Source: Bifidobacterium breve (GTDB lineage Bacteria > Actinomycetota > Thermoleophilia > Solirubrobacterales > Solirubrobacteraceae). From it: a stretch of DNA of 64,000 bases. The first letter of the stretch is position 1, and each line of letters begins with the position of its first letter. Shown here in pieces: positions 1 to 7,387 of the stretch. The translations under genes were made by a program, and so were the position numbers. The stretch covers positions 352,908 through 416,907 of the forward strand of contig CAMCUD010000001.1 in the NCBI GenBank assembly GCA_945878865.1, in the 5' to 3' direction. The notes below the pieces were generated by a model. The model had not been told where the DNA came from and did no database searches. It worked only from the letters and a program-made list of their open reading frames with translations.

Positions 1-2
1 CG

Positions 3-173
3 AGCGTGCGCAAGGCGATCACCCGGGAGCTGCGCCGGGCCGGCGTGGTCGAAGCGCAGGTCCGATCGGCGTGGCAGCTCTTCACCGCGCTCGAGCATCG
101 CCTGCTCCTCATCCTGCCGATCCACCGATCGGTGGATGGCCGCGTCCCCGCGACCGGGGATGATGCCGCGTGA
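3..173 (+). CDS. C-terminal end of an unidentified protein (partial)
   Basis: An open frame enters from the left edge and ends at TGA 171-173; 56 residues are visible. It is rich in Arg, Ala and Leu (begins SVRKAITRELRRAG, ends ATGDDAA) with one Leu-rich helical patch, and shows no motif I recognise. Its stop overlaps the GTG start of the response regulator by 4 nt (GTGA), so the two are probably one operon. A sensor kinase would be the usual partner of such a regulator, but nothing in this tail proves it. Confidence 0.5.
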   Translation, partial: SVRKAITRELRRAGVVEAQVRSAWQLFTALEHRLLLILPIHRSVDGRVPATGDDAA

Positions 174-820
174 CGTCCATGAGCCGCGAACGCGCCACCG
201 TCGTCGTCGCCGACGACCACCCCGTCTACCGCGAAGGCCTGACCCGCGCGATCGGGCAGCGCGCGGATCTCGAACTGGTCGGCGAGGCCGCCGACGGCCG
301 CGCCGCGCTGGACGCCATCAAGGAGCTCCGGCCGGCGGTCGCGCTGCTCGACGTCAAGATGCCGGGCCTCGACGGACTGCAGGTCCTGCACGCGATACGC
401 CGCGACGACCTGCCCACCGCCGTCGTCCTCGTTTCCGCCCACGCGGCCGAGGACCTCGTCTACCAGAGCATCGCCAGTGGAGCGTCGGGCTTCGTCGGCA
501 AGCAGGCCGACCGCGACGAGATCTGCGACACGGTCGCCGCGGCCGCGCGCGGCGAGGTGCGGCTCCCGCCCGAGATCCAGGGGCAGCTCGTCCGCCAGAT
601 CCAGCTGCGCGCCGAGAACGACGCGCCGCGGCTGACCACCCGCGAGCGCGAGGTCCTGACGATGATCGCCGACGGGCTGTCCGCGCCGGACATCGCCGAG
701 CGGCTCACGCTCAGCCCCGCGACCGTCAAGAGCCACCTGCAGACGCTCTACGAGAAGCTCGACGTCAACGACCGAGCGGCGGCCGTGGCGACGGCGATGC
801 GCGCCGGCCTGCTCGAGTAG
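170..820 (+). CDS. NarL/FixJ-type response regulator
   Basis: A 216-aa two-component transcription regulator. The receiver domain (about residues 8-125) has the acidic pair D15/D16, phospho-acceptor D61 in LLDVKMPG, switch residue S89 and conserved K111 (GFVGK). A LuxR-type helix-turn-helix follows (about 150-212) with LTTREREVLTMIADG and the recognition region SPATVKSHLQTLYEKL. On phosphorylation it should dimerise and bind promoters; targets are unknown. GTG 170 overlaps the upstream stop; ATG 179 is an alternative start. A short hairpin (827-839, arms GCGGG/CCCGC) lies just after the stop. Confidence 0.93.
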   Translation: MTSMSRERATVVVADDHPVYREGLTRAIGQRADLELVGEAADGRAALDAIKELRPAVALLDVKMPGLDGLQVLHAIRRDDLPTAVVLVSAHAAEDLVYQSIASGASGFVGKQADRDEICDTVAAAARGEVRLPPEIQGQLVRQIQLRAENDAPRLTTREREVLTMIADGLSAPDIAERLTLSPATVKSHLQTLYEKLDVNDRAAAVATAMRAGLLE

Positions 821-898
821 CGAACCGCGGGTTCCCCGCAGCCAAGATCAGGGACCTCCCCGTCGGCGAACTGCGCGCCGTGTCGCATACTGGAGAGA

Positions 899-1171
899 AT
901 GCAGACCATGGATCGCCATCGGGTCATCTTCTTCGTCAGGTACGTCCTCCCCGCGCTCATCTGCATCGGGGGCATCGTCGCCTGGCTGTTCGATCCCACG
1001 CTCGACCGGGCTGACGGCGCCGCGGCGCTCGTCGGCGCGGGGCTCTCGGTGTACCTCCTGAACTTCCTCTACCGCATGGGTGTCTCGGGCGACCATGACC
1101 GGGACAAGGAGGACAAGGCACGCCGGTTCTTCGACGAGCACGGGTACTGGCCGGACGAGAAGAAGCGGTAG
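899..1171 (+). CDS. Small membrane protein, unknown function
   Basis: A 90-aa protein with two predicted membrane segments (about residues 9-28 and 38-57) and a charged cytoplasmic tail (DHDRDKEDKARRFFDEHG) ending in EKKR. I recognise no family. A CATACT box (886-891) sits 7 nt before the ATG, matching the leaderless pattern seen elsewhere in the window. GGAGAG at 892-897 is too close to the ATG to serve as a normal ribosome-binding site. Confidence 0.7.
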   Translation: MQTMDRHRVIFFVRYVLPALICIGGIVAWLFDPTLDRADGAAALVGAGLSVYLLNFLYRMGVSGDHDRDKEDKARRFFDEHGYWPDEKKR

Positions 1172-1191
1172 TCCCCGCCACCCCCCGCGGG

Positions 1192-1197
1192 TAGTCT
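1192..1197 (+). promoter_or_regulatory. -10 box of a leaderless promoter
   Basis: TAGTCT, with 7 nt to the ATG at 1205, so transcription should begin at or next to the start codon. No Shine-Dalgarno sequence precedes this ATG. Inferred from spacing only. Confidence 0.5.
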
Positions 1198-1204
1198 CGC
1201 CCTC

Positions 1205-2389
1205 ATGGGTGAGGGAGCGAACGCGCGCGCCTACTTCGAGGCGATAGAGCGCGGCGAACACGATGCGCAGCGGCGGTTCTACGCCGAGGACGCGGAGGTG
1301 GAGATCCGCGGGGCGATGCCGCGCGGCGGCAAGGCCGAGATCGTCGCGTTCTTCGACGAGCTCTGGGCCGCCGTCCCGGACTTCACGTTCCAGATCCTCG
1401 ACTTCGTCAGCGAGGGCGAGCTCGCGGTCGTGCGCTGGCGGGCGACCGGCACCTTCGCCGGCCCCGGCACGCTGCAGGGGCTGGAGCCCAACGGCGCGAA
1501 GCTGCTGCTCGAGGGCGTCGACGTCGTGCGGATGCGCGGCGACAAGGTCATCCGCAACGACGCGTACTCCGACAGCGGGGCGCTCGCGCGCCAGCTCGGG
1601 GCGCTGCCCGCGGAGGGCTCGCGCGCAGAGGCGCTCGGCAAGAAGGCCTTCAACACGCGGGTGAACCTCGGCCGGCATCTCGCCGGGACGGCGGACGTCG
1701 ACGAGGTCGCCGACGGGGTCTGGCGGCTGCAGGGCGAGCCGGGGCGCTGCAACGTGTACTTCGTGCGCGACGGCGACGGCGTGCTCATGTTCGACGCGGG
1801 CGCGCGGACGATGGTCCCCGCCGTGCGCGCGGCCGGCGCGCGGCTCGGCGGCGTGACCCGCATCGTGCTCGGCCACGGCCACACCGACCACCGCGGCACG
1901 GCGCCGGCGCTGGGCGTGCCGGTGTACTGCCATGCCGACGAGCGCGAGGACGCCGAGGGCTCGGGCGGCTTTCGCTACTGGGATCCGAAGCTCCGCGACG
2001 TGCCGATCCCGCACCGGTGGTTCCACCGCGTGCTGCACAAGGCCGCGTGGGACGGCGGGCCGGTGAAGATCGCCGGCACCGTCGCCGAGGGCGACGAGAT
2101 CGCGGGCTTCCGCGTCGTGCACATCCCCGGCCACGCACCGGGGCAGATCGCGCTGTTCCGTCCCAGCGACCGGCTTGCGCTGACCACGGACGCGTTCTAC
2201 ACGCTGAACTTCTGGAGCCGCGACTGCCCGCCGTACGTGCCGCTCGACGCGTACAACTTCGACACGCAGCGGGCGCGTGATTCGCTGCGCAAGCTCGCCG
2301 CGCTGGAGCCCACCGCCGCGTGGCCGGGGCACGCCGAGCCGATCACCGGGAACGTGGGGGACCAGTTGCGCGCTGCCGCAAGCGCGTAA
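1205..2389 (+). CDS. SnoaL-like domain fused to a metallo-beta-lactamase-fold hydrolase
   Basis: A 394-aa two-domain protein. Residues about 1-125 are a SnoaL/NTF2-like cone (NARAYFEAIERGEHDAQRRF, later VVRWRATGTFAG), a fold used for polyketide cyclases and small-ligand binding. Residues about 165-390 are a metallo-beta-lactamase fold with the metal motif GHGHTDHRG, a later HIPGHAPGQ, an Asp in LTTDAFY and WPGHAEP, so a two-metal hydrolase is likely. The substrate cannot be told. Neither domain looks truncated. The start is set by the TAGTCT box at 1192-1197. It stands as a separate transcription unit ahead of the hypothetical gene at 2401. Confidence 0.85.
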   Translation: MGEGANARAYFEAIERGEHDAQRRFYAEDAEVEIRGAMPRGGKAEIVAFFDELWAAVPDFTFQILDFVSEGELAVVRWRATGTFAGPGTLQGLEPNGAKLLLEGVDVVRMRGDKVIRNDAYSDSGALARQLGALPAEGSRAEALGKKAFNTRVNLGRHLAGTADVDEVADGVWRLQGEPGRCNVYFVRDGDGVLMFDAGARTMVPAVRAAGARLGGVTRIVLGHGHTDHRGTAPALGVPVYCHADEREDAEGSGGFRYWDPKLRDVPIPHRWFHRVLHKAAWDGGPVKIAGTVAEGDEIAGFRVVHIPGHAPGQIALFRPSDRLALTTDAFYTLNFWSRDCPPYVPLDAYNFDTQRARDSLRKLAALEPTAAWPGHAEPITGNVGDQLRAAASA

Positions 2390-2392
2390 CGT
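2387..2392 (+). promoter_or_regulatory. -10 box of a leaderless promoter
   Basis: TAACGT, with 8 nt to the ATG at 2401; it overlaps the stop codon of the preceding gene. Supports 2401 rather than an upstream in-frame start. Confidence 0.45.
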
Positions 2393-2400
2393 CCCGCCCC

Positions 2401-2751
2401 ATGGGCAAGCGCAACCGCCAGCGCGGCAAGCTGAAGGCACCGTCGTCGACGTACGACGGCGGCGCATGCGGCCTGCTCGAGCTGCGCGGGAGCATGACCC
2501 CGGCGACACGGCGGGAGTACGCCGCCACGCTGCACGACCTCAGCCGCCAGACCGAGGACTCCTGGCACCGCGCCGTCGAGTTCCTGTTCGAGCGCCTGGC
2601 GGTGACCTGGACGATCAACGACGTGCCCACGTCCGGCCAGAAGGAACTGCTCATGCGGTTCCGCATGGCCACGCAGGACGAGCGCGCGTTCGTGCGCCGG
2701 GCGCTGCGCGAGCACCTGACCGAGCACTTCCCTGACCTGGAAACTCCGTGA
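2401..2751 (+). CDS. Conserved-looking hypothetical protein
   Basis: A 116-aa soluble basic protein with no signal peptide or membrane segment. The N-terminus is Lys/Arg rich (MGKRNRQRGKLKAP). The rest is predicted helical with an Arg-rich middle and the end LREHLTEHFPDLETP. I recognise no family. Its stop overlaps the GTG start of the aminotransferase by 4 nt, so they should be translationally coupled. The start is chosen from the TAACGT box 8 nt upstream. Confidence 0.7.
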   Translation: MGKRNRQRGKLKAPSSTYDGGACGLLELRGSMTPATRREYAATLHDLSRQTEDSWHRAVEFLFERLAVTWTINDVPTSGQKELLMRFRMATQDERAFVRRALREHLTEHFPDLETP

Positions 2752-3914
2752 CAGACACCAACGCACTCCCCGAGCGCCTGCTGCTGGGCTCCGGCCCGAG
2801 CCCCGTCCCCGAGCGCGTGCTCGCGGCGCTCGCGCTCCCGACGCTCGGCCACCTCGACCCCGCCTTCGGCGAGGTTATGGACGAGATCGGGGACCTGCTC
2901 CGTCAGGCGCTCGTCACCGAGAACCGCGTGGCGTTCCCGGTCTCCGGCACAGGCAGCGCGGGCATGGAGGCGATGGTCGCCAACCTCATCGAGCCGGGCG
3001 ACCGGGTCGTCGTCGGCGTCCACGGCCTGTTCGGCGAGCGCATGGCCGACGAGATCGCGCGCCACGGCGGCGAGGTCGTGCGCGTCGAGGGCGAATGGGG
3101 CCGCGCGCTCGACCCGCAGGCGCTCATCGACGCCGTCCATGACGGGCCCGCGCCCGCCGCGCTGTTCGTCGTCCACGGGGAGACGTCGACCGGCGTCGCC
3201 CAGCCGCTCGACGGGCTCGCCGACGCGATCCACGACCGCGACGGTCTGTTCCTCCTGGACTGCGTGACGTCGCTGACCGGCCACCCGCTGCGCCTCGACG
3301 AGGCCGGCGTCGACGCGGCGTTCAGCGGCTCACAGAAGTGCCTGAACGCCCCTCCCGGCCTCGCGCCGTTCACCGTCGGCGACCGGGCGCTGGAGAAGCT
3401 GCGCGCCCGCGCGACGCCGGTGCCGTCCTGGTACCTGGACCTCAACCTCATCCTCGCCTACGTCGACGGAGAGGGCGGCCGCACGTACCACCACACGGCC
3501 CCGACGAACATGAACGTCGCGCTGCGCGAAGCGCTGCGCCTCGCCGTCGTCGACGAGTGGCTGCCGACCCGCTGGGAGCGCCACCGCCGCGCACACGAGG
3601 CGCTGCGCGACGCGTTCGCCGCGCTCGGCTTCACCCGCCTGGCGCCCGACGGCGAGGGCCTGCACCCGCTGCTGGCGATCCGCGTCCCGGACGGGATCGA
3701 CGAAGCCGCCGTGCGCAAGCGCCTCCTGCTCGACCACGACATCGAGATCTCGGGCGGGCTCGGACCGCTCGCGGGGAAGGTGTGGCGGATCGGCGTGATG
3801 GGCGTCGGCGCGGACAAGGCGCCGCAGGAGCTGCTCGTCGCGGCGGCGGCGAAGGAGCTGGGGCTGAATGCCGGGGAGGCGTTGGCGGCGCTGCACGAGG
3901 GCTGGTCCGCGTGA
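2748..3914 (+). CDS. Class V aminotransferase (alanine/serine-glyoxylate type)
   Basis: A 388-aa PLP enzyme of the alanine-glyoxylate/serine-glyoxylate aminotransferase group. The N-terminus LLLGSGPSPVPERVLAAL is typical. The cofactor region shows VSGTGSAGMEA (phosphate loop), the Asp of LLDCVTSLTG and the Schiff-base lysine in SGSQKCLNAPPG. The C-terminal small domain carries the conserved Arg in GKVWRIGVMG. Expected reaction: transfer of an amino group from Ala or Ser to glyoxylate or a related oxo acid; the exact donor cannot be read. GTG start overlaps the upstream stop by 4 nt. Confidence 0.9.
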   Translation: MTDTNALPERLLLGSGPSPVPERVLAALALPTLGHLDPAFGEVMDEIGDLLRQALVTENRVAFPVSGTGSAGMEAMVANLIEPGDRVVVGVHGLFGERMADEIARHGGEVVRVEGEWGRALDPQALIDAVHDGPAPAALFVVHGETSTGVAQPLDGLADAIHDRDGLFLLDCVTSLTGHPLRLDEAGVDAAFSGSQKCLNAPPGLAPFTVGDRALEKLRARATPVPSWYLDLNLILAYVDGEGGRTYHHTAPTNMNVALREALRLAVVDEWLPTRWERHRRAHEALRDAFAALGFTRLAPDGEGLHPLLAIRVPDGIDEAAVRKRLLLDHDIEISGGLGPLAGKVWRIGVMGVGADKAPQELLVAAAAKELGLNAGEALAALHEGWSA

Positions 3915-3915
3915 G

Positions 3916-3947
3916 TGACATCGCTCGGGCTGCGCCCTCGGATGTCA
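3916..3947 (+). terminator. Hairpin after the aminotransferase gene
   Basis: Perfect 7-bp arms TGACATC (3916-3922) and GATGTCA (3941-3947) enclose an inner GGGC/GCCC stem (3927-3930, 3934-3937) with loop TGC. There is no T tract, so termination is only a guess. It lies 2 nt after the stop. Confidence 0.45.
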
Positions 3948-4010
3948 TTGGGAGCATTCGCCAGGGGCTCATGCTCCCGCGGCCCGTCGTCGTTCGCGGT
4001 CGGGGTGCGC

Positions 4011-5099
4011 ATGGGGATTGATCCGGCGAAGTTCGCCGATCTGCTCGCGGGCTACTGCCTTGAGGTGCTGCCCGATCAGCAGATCCTCGTGCGGTCGTCG
4101 ACGCTCGCCCAGCCGCTGCTGCTCGAGCTCCAGCGCGCGATCCTCGACCGGGGGGCGTGGCCGATCATCCACGTCGAGCTGCCCGGCGCCGCGCGGACGT
4201 TCTACGAGCACGCACAGGACCGCCAGCTCGACGAGCCCTCGGACATCGCGTTCTACGAGGCGCGCAAGGCCGCGGCGCACCTCGGCATCCAGGCGCCGGA
4301 CGACACGCGCGCCCTCGCCGACGTCGATCCTGAGGTCATCCAGCGGGCCGCGCTCGGGCGCGCACCCCTGCGGGAGATCACGCTGAAGAAGCGGTGGTGC
4401 AGCACGCTGTGGCCGACCCCCGCCCTGGCCGAGAGCGCCGGGATGACCCTCGAGGACTACGAGGACTTCGTCTCACGCGCGATGTTCCTCAACCAGGTCC
4501 AACCCGTCCGGTCGTGGGGCGAGCTGCGCTGGTTCCAGGAGCGCCTGATCGACCGGCTGAAGAAGGTCCGCAAGATCAAGATCGAGAGCGAGGGGACCGA
4601 CATCACGCTCGACGTCAAGGGCCGGACATGGGTCAACAGCGACGGCAAGCGCAACATGCCGTCGGGCGAGGTCTTCACCGGCCCGCAGGAGTCCTCGGCC
4701 AACGGCGTCATCACGTTCGACCTGCCGTCGTCGCCCTCCGGGGTCCACGTGCAGGGCGTGCGCCTCGTGTTCAAGGACGGCGTCGTCGTGGAGGCGACGG
4801 CCGAGGAGGGCGAGGAGTACCTGCGCCACGCGCTCGACGTCGACGACGGCGCCCGCCGGCTGGGTGAGATCGGCATCGGCACGAACTTCGGGATCGATCG
4901 CCCGACCGGCACGATCCTGTTCGACGAGAAGATCGGCGGCACCGTGCACCTCGCACTCGGCCGCTCCTATCCGGAGACCGGTGGCAAGAACCGCAGCTCG
5001 CTGCACTGGGACCTCATCTGCGACCTGCGCACCGGCGGCAGGCTGTGGGCCGACGACGATCTCATCCAGCAGCACGGCCGGTTCATCGGCTTCACCTGA
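4011..5099 (+). CDS. M29-family (AmpS/thermophilic) aminopeptidase
   Basis: A 362-aa cytosolic metallo-aminopeptidase of family M29, close to the usual length. The family pattern is clear: an N-terminal domain (MGIDPAKFADLLAGYCL), a central IESEGTDITLDVKGRTW strand with NMPSGEVFTGP (metal-ligand Glu), and a C-terminal part with LGEIGIGTNFGI and RSSLHWDLICDLR (His and Asp ligands). It should release N-terminal amino acids using two metal ions. The frame is open upstream to 3915, but ATG 4011 gives the canonical N-terminus and clears the hairpin at 3916-3947. Confidence 0.92.
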   Translation: MGIDPAKFADLLAGYCLEVLPDQQILVRSSTLAQPLLLELQRAILDRGAWPIIHVELPGAARTFYEHAQDRQLDEPSDIAFYEARKAAAHLGIQAPDDTRALADVDPEVIQRAALGRAPLREITLKKRWCSTLWPTPALAESAGMTLEDYEDFVSRAMFLNQVQPVRSWGELRWFQERLIDRLKKVRKIKIESEGTDITLDVKGRTWVNSDGKRNMPSGEVFTGPQESSANGVITFDLPSSPSGVHVQGVRLVFKDGVVVEATAEEGEEYLRHALDVDDGARRLGEIGIGTNFGIDRPTGTILFDEKIGGTVHLALGRSYPETGGKNRSSLHWDLICDLRTGGRLWADDDLIQQHGRFIGFT

Positions 5100-5113
5100 T
5101 CGGCCCGGATCAG
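5096..5113. terminator. Inverted repeat holding both convergent stop codons
   Basis: CTGATC (5096-5101) and GATCAG (5108-5113) with a 6-nt loop. It contains the TGA of the aminopeptidase and, on the other strand, the TGA of the EAL protein. Small, symmetric and without T tracts; possibly a bidirectional 3-prime end. Confidence 0.4.
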
Positions 5114-7227
5114 CGCACCCGCCAGCCCCCGGCCAGCGGCGACATCGCGGCGTCCGCGGCCGTGAGCGCGGAGACGACGTCCTGTTCGGCGCCGAGCTCG
5201 ACGACGCCGAACTCGACGCCCGCGTCGGCCTCCCGCCGCGCGGCCATCTCGCTGAACGCCGTGGACGTCGCCGCCAGGAGGGTGTCGACGTCACGCAGGT
5301 CGTGGCGGCCGAGCAGCACGATCGCCAGCCCGTGCTCGCCGACGCGTCCGATGAGGTCCATCGGCTGCGAAGCCGCGCGCAGCGCGGTGACGAGATCGCG
5401 CAGCACGAGGTCGGCGACCGCGCGGCCGAAGCGCTCGACGACCGCGCCGTACGCCCGCGGCTCGAAGCGGACGAGGTACCGCGTGGTGTCCGCCGGGCGC
5501 GGGCGGCGCAGCGCCTCGGCGCACGCCTCGGCAAAGCCGGCGGGATTCAGGGCGTGGGTCACCGGGTCGCGCTGCGCGATGCGCCGCAGGTGCGCCGCGA
5601 CCTCCGCGGGGTGCAGTTCGCGCACCTCCTCGGCGGCCGCGCCGCTCAGCAGCTCGGCAAGCCCGTGGAGCATCGCCAGGTCGCGCCGGTCGAACGCGTT
5701 GCGCCGCTGGGAGGCGCAGCTGATGGCGCCGAACCGCGTGCCGTCGGCCAGCACCAGCGGCACGGACATGAAAGCCCCGAAGTCCGGGTGCCTGGCGACG
5801 GCCAGCGCGCCGTAGACCGGGTCGCGCTCGACGTCCGGGCACAGCCGCGGCCCCTCGCCGCGAACCATCCAGTACTCAGGAACCTCGGTCAGCGGGAACG
5901 TGGTGCCGGGCCGCAGGACGGCCGCGGCAGGCCCGCTCGCGGTGAGCGTCACAGCGCGCCGGCGGGCGAAGTCGAGCTGGGAGATCACGGTGGAGTCGCC
6001 GGGCAGCTCGGCCTCCAGGAACCGGACGACCGCCTGCATCGCGGCCTGCAGGTCCCCCGCCGCGCGGCGCGGCAGCGAGAACGCGTGGATGACCTCCGGG
6101 ATGTCGCCCCCGTCCCGGGCCGCCGACACCGGAAACGGCCCGGGCGGCAGATCGGCGGGGGCGCACGGCGGCGCGATGAGGAACCCCTGGGCGTACCGCA
6201 CGCCGGCGCCGCGCAGCGCGTCGGCCTCCGCGGCTGACTCGATCCCCTCGGCGATGGTCTCGGCGCCGATCTCCTGGGCGAAGGCGGTGAGGGCCCGCAC
6301 GAGCGCGAGGCTCGCGCGATCGGCGGCGATGCCGCGGACGAGCGCCCGGTCGATCTTCAGATAGGCGGGGCGCAGCTGCGCGGCGCGCGCGATCGAGTGC
6401 AGGCCGGCGCCGCTGTCGTCGATCGAGATCCGCGCTCCGAGGAGCCGCAGCGCGGCCGCGGCGCCCGCGAGCATCTCGTAGTCCTCGATGTCGTGGTGAT
6501 CGGTCAGCTCCAGGACGATCCGCCGCGCGTCAGCGGTGCGCAGCAGCTCCGGCGTGCGCGGGTCCAGCATCGTCTCGGCGCCGAGGTTGATGGCCAGCAG
6601 GGTGTGCGCCCCGAGCGCCGGGAGAGCGTCGACCGCGGCGCTGGCCAGGGCGAGCTCGAGCTCCACCCGCAACCCGCCCTGCCTCGCGAGTTCGAGCCAG
6701 GCCTGCGGCGGGCGCGGCGTGGACCCGCCGAACCGGGCGAGTGCCTCGACGGCGAAGAGATGGCCGCCTTGCAGGTCGACGATGGGCTGGGTGACGATCT
6801 CGAACCGGCGCTCGGCGAGCAGGGACAGGACGTCGGCCGCCGCCTCCCCCGGCAGGGGCTCCACCGCCTGGCGTCGCGGATCGCGGACCATGACCTCCCC
6901 GAGCACCTCGGCGACGTCCTCCGGAGAAGCGCCCCACCGCAGCGTGCCCGCCAGCCCGAGTGACAGCAGCTCGATCAGCAGCGGCCCCGGCGGCGGGCCA
7001 TCGGAGACCACGACGCAGCGAGGCGCCTGCACGCCGCCACCCGGCCACGCCACGACCCGGAGCTCCTGCGCCACACCCGGCAGGTCCGCGTCGAAGAGCA
7101 CGACGTCGGCCTCCAGCGGCTCGTCGACGACCACCACGGAGACGGCGGTGAGCGTGAGGGCCAGCGCGGCATGGCGACGCGGGTCTTCGGTGCGGATCGC
7201 GGCGGCGAGCGTGGAATCGGACGGCAT
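5110..7227 (-). CDS. EAL-GAF-degenerate GGDEF signalling protein
   Basis: A 705-aa cytosolic protein. Residues 1-110 resemble a divergent receiver (VLFDADLPG) without clear catalytic residues. The EAL domain (about 130-365) keeps QPIVDLQGGHLFAVEALARF, the Asn of LAINLG, IDDSGAGLHS, LKIDRALV and AEGIES, so c-di-GMP phosphodiesterase activity is plausible, although LELTDH replaces the usual LEITE. A GAF domain (about 390-540) and a GGDEF-like domain (about 545-705) follow; the signature is reduced to RVGEHG, so no cyclase activity is expected. AGGAGGG lies only 2-3 nt before ATG 7227, which is tight; ATG at 7263 is the alternative. Divergent from pyk. Confidence 0.85.
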   Translation of the reverse strand: MPSDSTLAAAIRTEDPRRHAALALTLTAVSVVVVDEPLEADVVLFDADLPGVAQELRVVAWPGGGVQAPRCVVVSDGPPPGPLLIELLSLGLAGTLRWGASPEDVAEVLGEVMVRDPRRQAVEPLPGEAAADVLSLLAERRFEIVTQPIVDLQGGHLFAVEALARFGGSTPRPPQAWLELARQGGLRVELELALASAAVDALPALGAHTLLAINLGAETMLDPRTPELLRTADARRIVLELTDHHDIEDYEMLAGAAAALRLLGARISIDDSGAGLHSIARAAQLRPAYLKIDRALVRGIAADRASLALVRALTAFAQEIGAETIAEGIESAAEADALRGAGVRYAQGFLIAPPCAPADLPPGPFPVSAARDGGDIPEVIHAFSLPRRAAGDLQAAMQAVVRFLEAELPGDSTVISQLDFARRRAVTLTASGPAAAVLRPGTTFPLTEVPEYWMVRGEGPRLCPDVERDPVYGALAVARHPDFGAFMSVPLVLADGTRFGAISCASQRRNAFDRRDLAMLHGLAELLSGAAAEEVRELHPAEVAAHLRRIAQRDPVTHALNPAGFAEACAEALRRPRPADTTRYLVRFEPRAYGAVVERFGRAVADLVLRDLVTALRAASQPMDLIGRVGEHGLAIVLLGRHDLRDVDTLLAATSTAFSEMAARREADAGVEFGVVELGAEQDVVSALTAADAAMSPLAGGWRVR

Positions 7228-7297
7228 GCCCTCCTGGAATCGACGCCGGCCGCACGGTTCCATCCCGCGCTCGACCGATGTCGACACCGCGACCCCA

Positions 7298-7328
7298 CGA
7301 CCGGCGACGGGGTTCGCCCCGCCGGTCG
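7298..7328 (+). other. Hairpin with TTCG tetraloop in the EAL/pyk divergent spacer
   Basis: Arms CGACCGGC (7298-7305) and GCCGGTCG (7321-7328) enclose GGGG-TTCG-CCCC (7309-7320) with a 3-nt 5-prime bulge. As plus-strand RNA it would be a very stable UUCG-capped hairpin, but it lies upstream of the predicted pyk start site. As minus-strand RNA it would be in the EAL gene leader. Role unknown. Confidence 0.45.
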
Positions 7329-7374
7329 TCCGGGATTTCCCGTTGCAGGACGCTGGTCCGGCCCGGCCATGTCG

Positions 7375-7380
7375 TACCGT
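7375..7380 (+). promoter_or_regulatory. -10 box of the pyk promoter (leaderless)
   Basis: TACCGT with 7 nt to GTG 7388; supports that GTG as the pyk start. No clear -35 box at 16-18 nt. Confidence 0.5.
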
Positions 7381-7387
7381 GCTTCGC

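Noticed and set aside
3915..4010. N-terminal extension of the M29 aminopeptidase
   Set aside because: The extra 32 residues are not family-like and run through a perfect inverted repeat; ATG 4011 gives the normal start.
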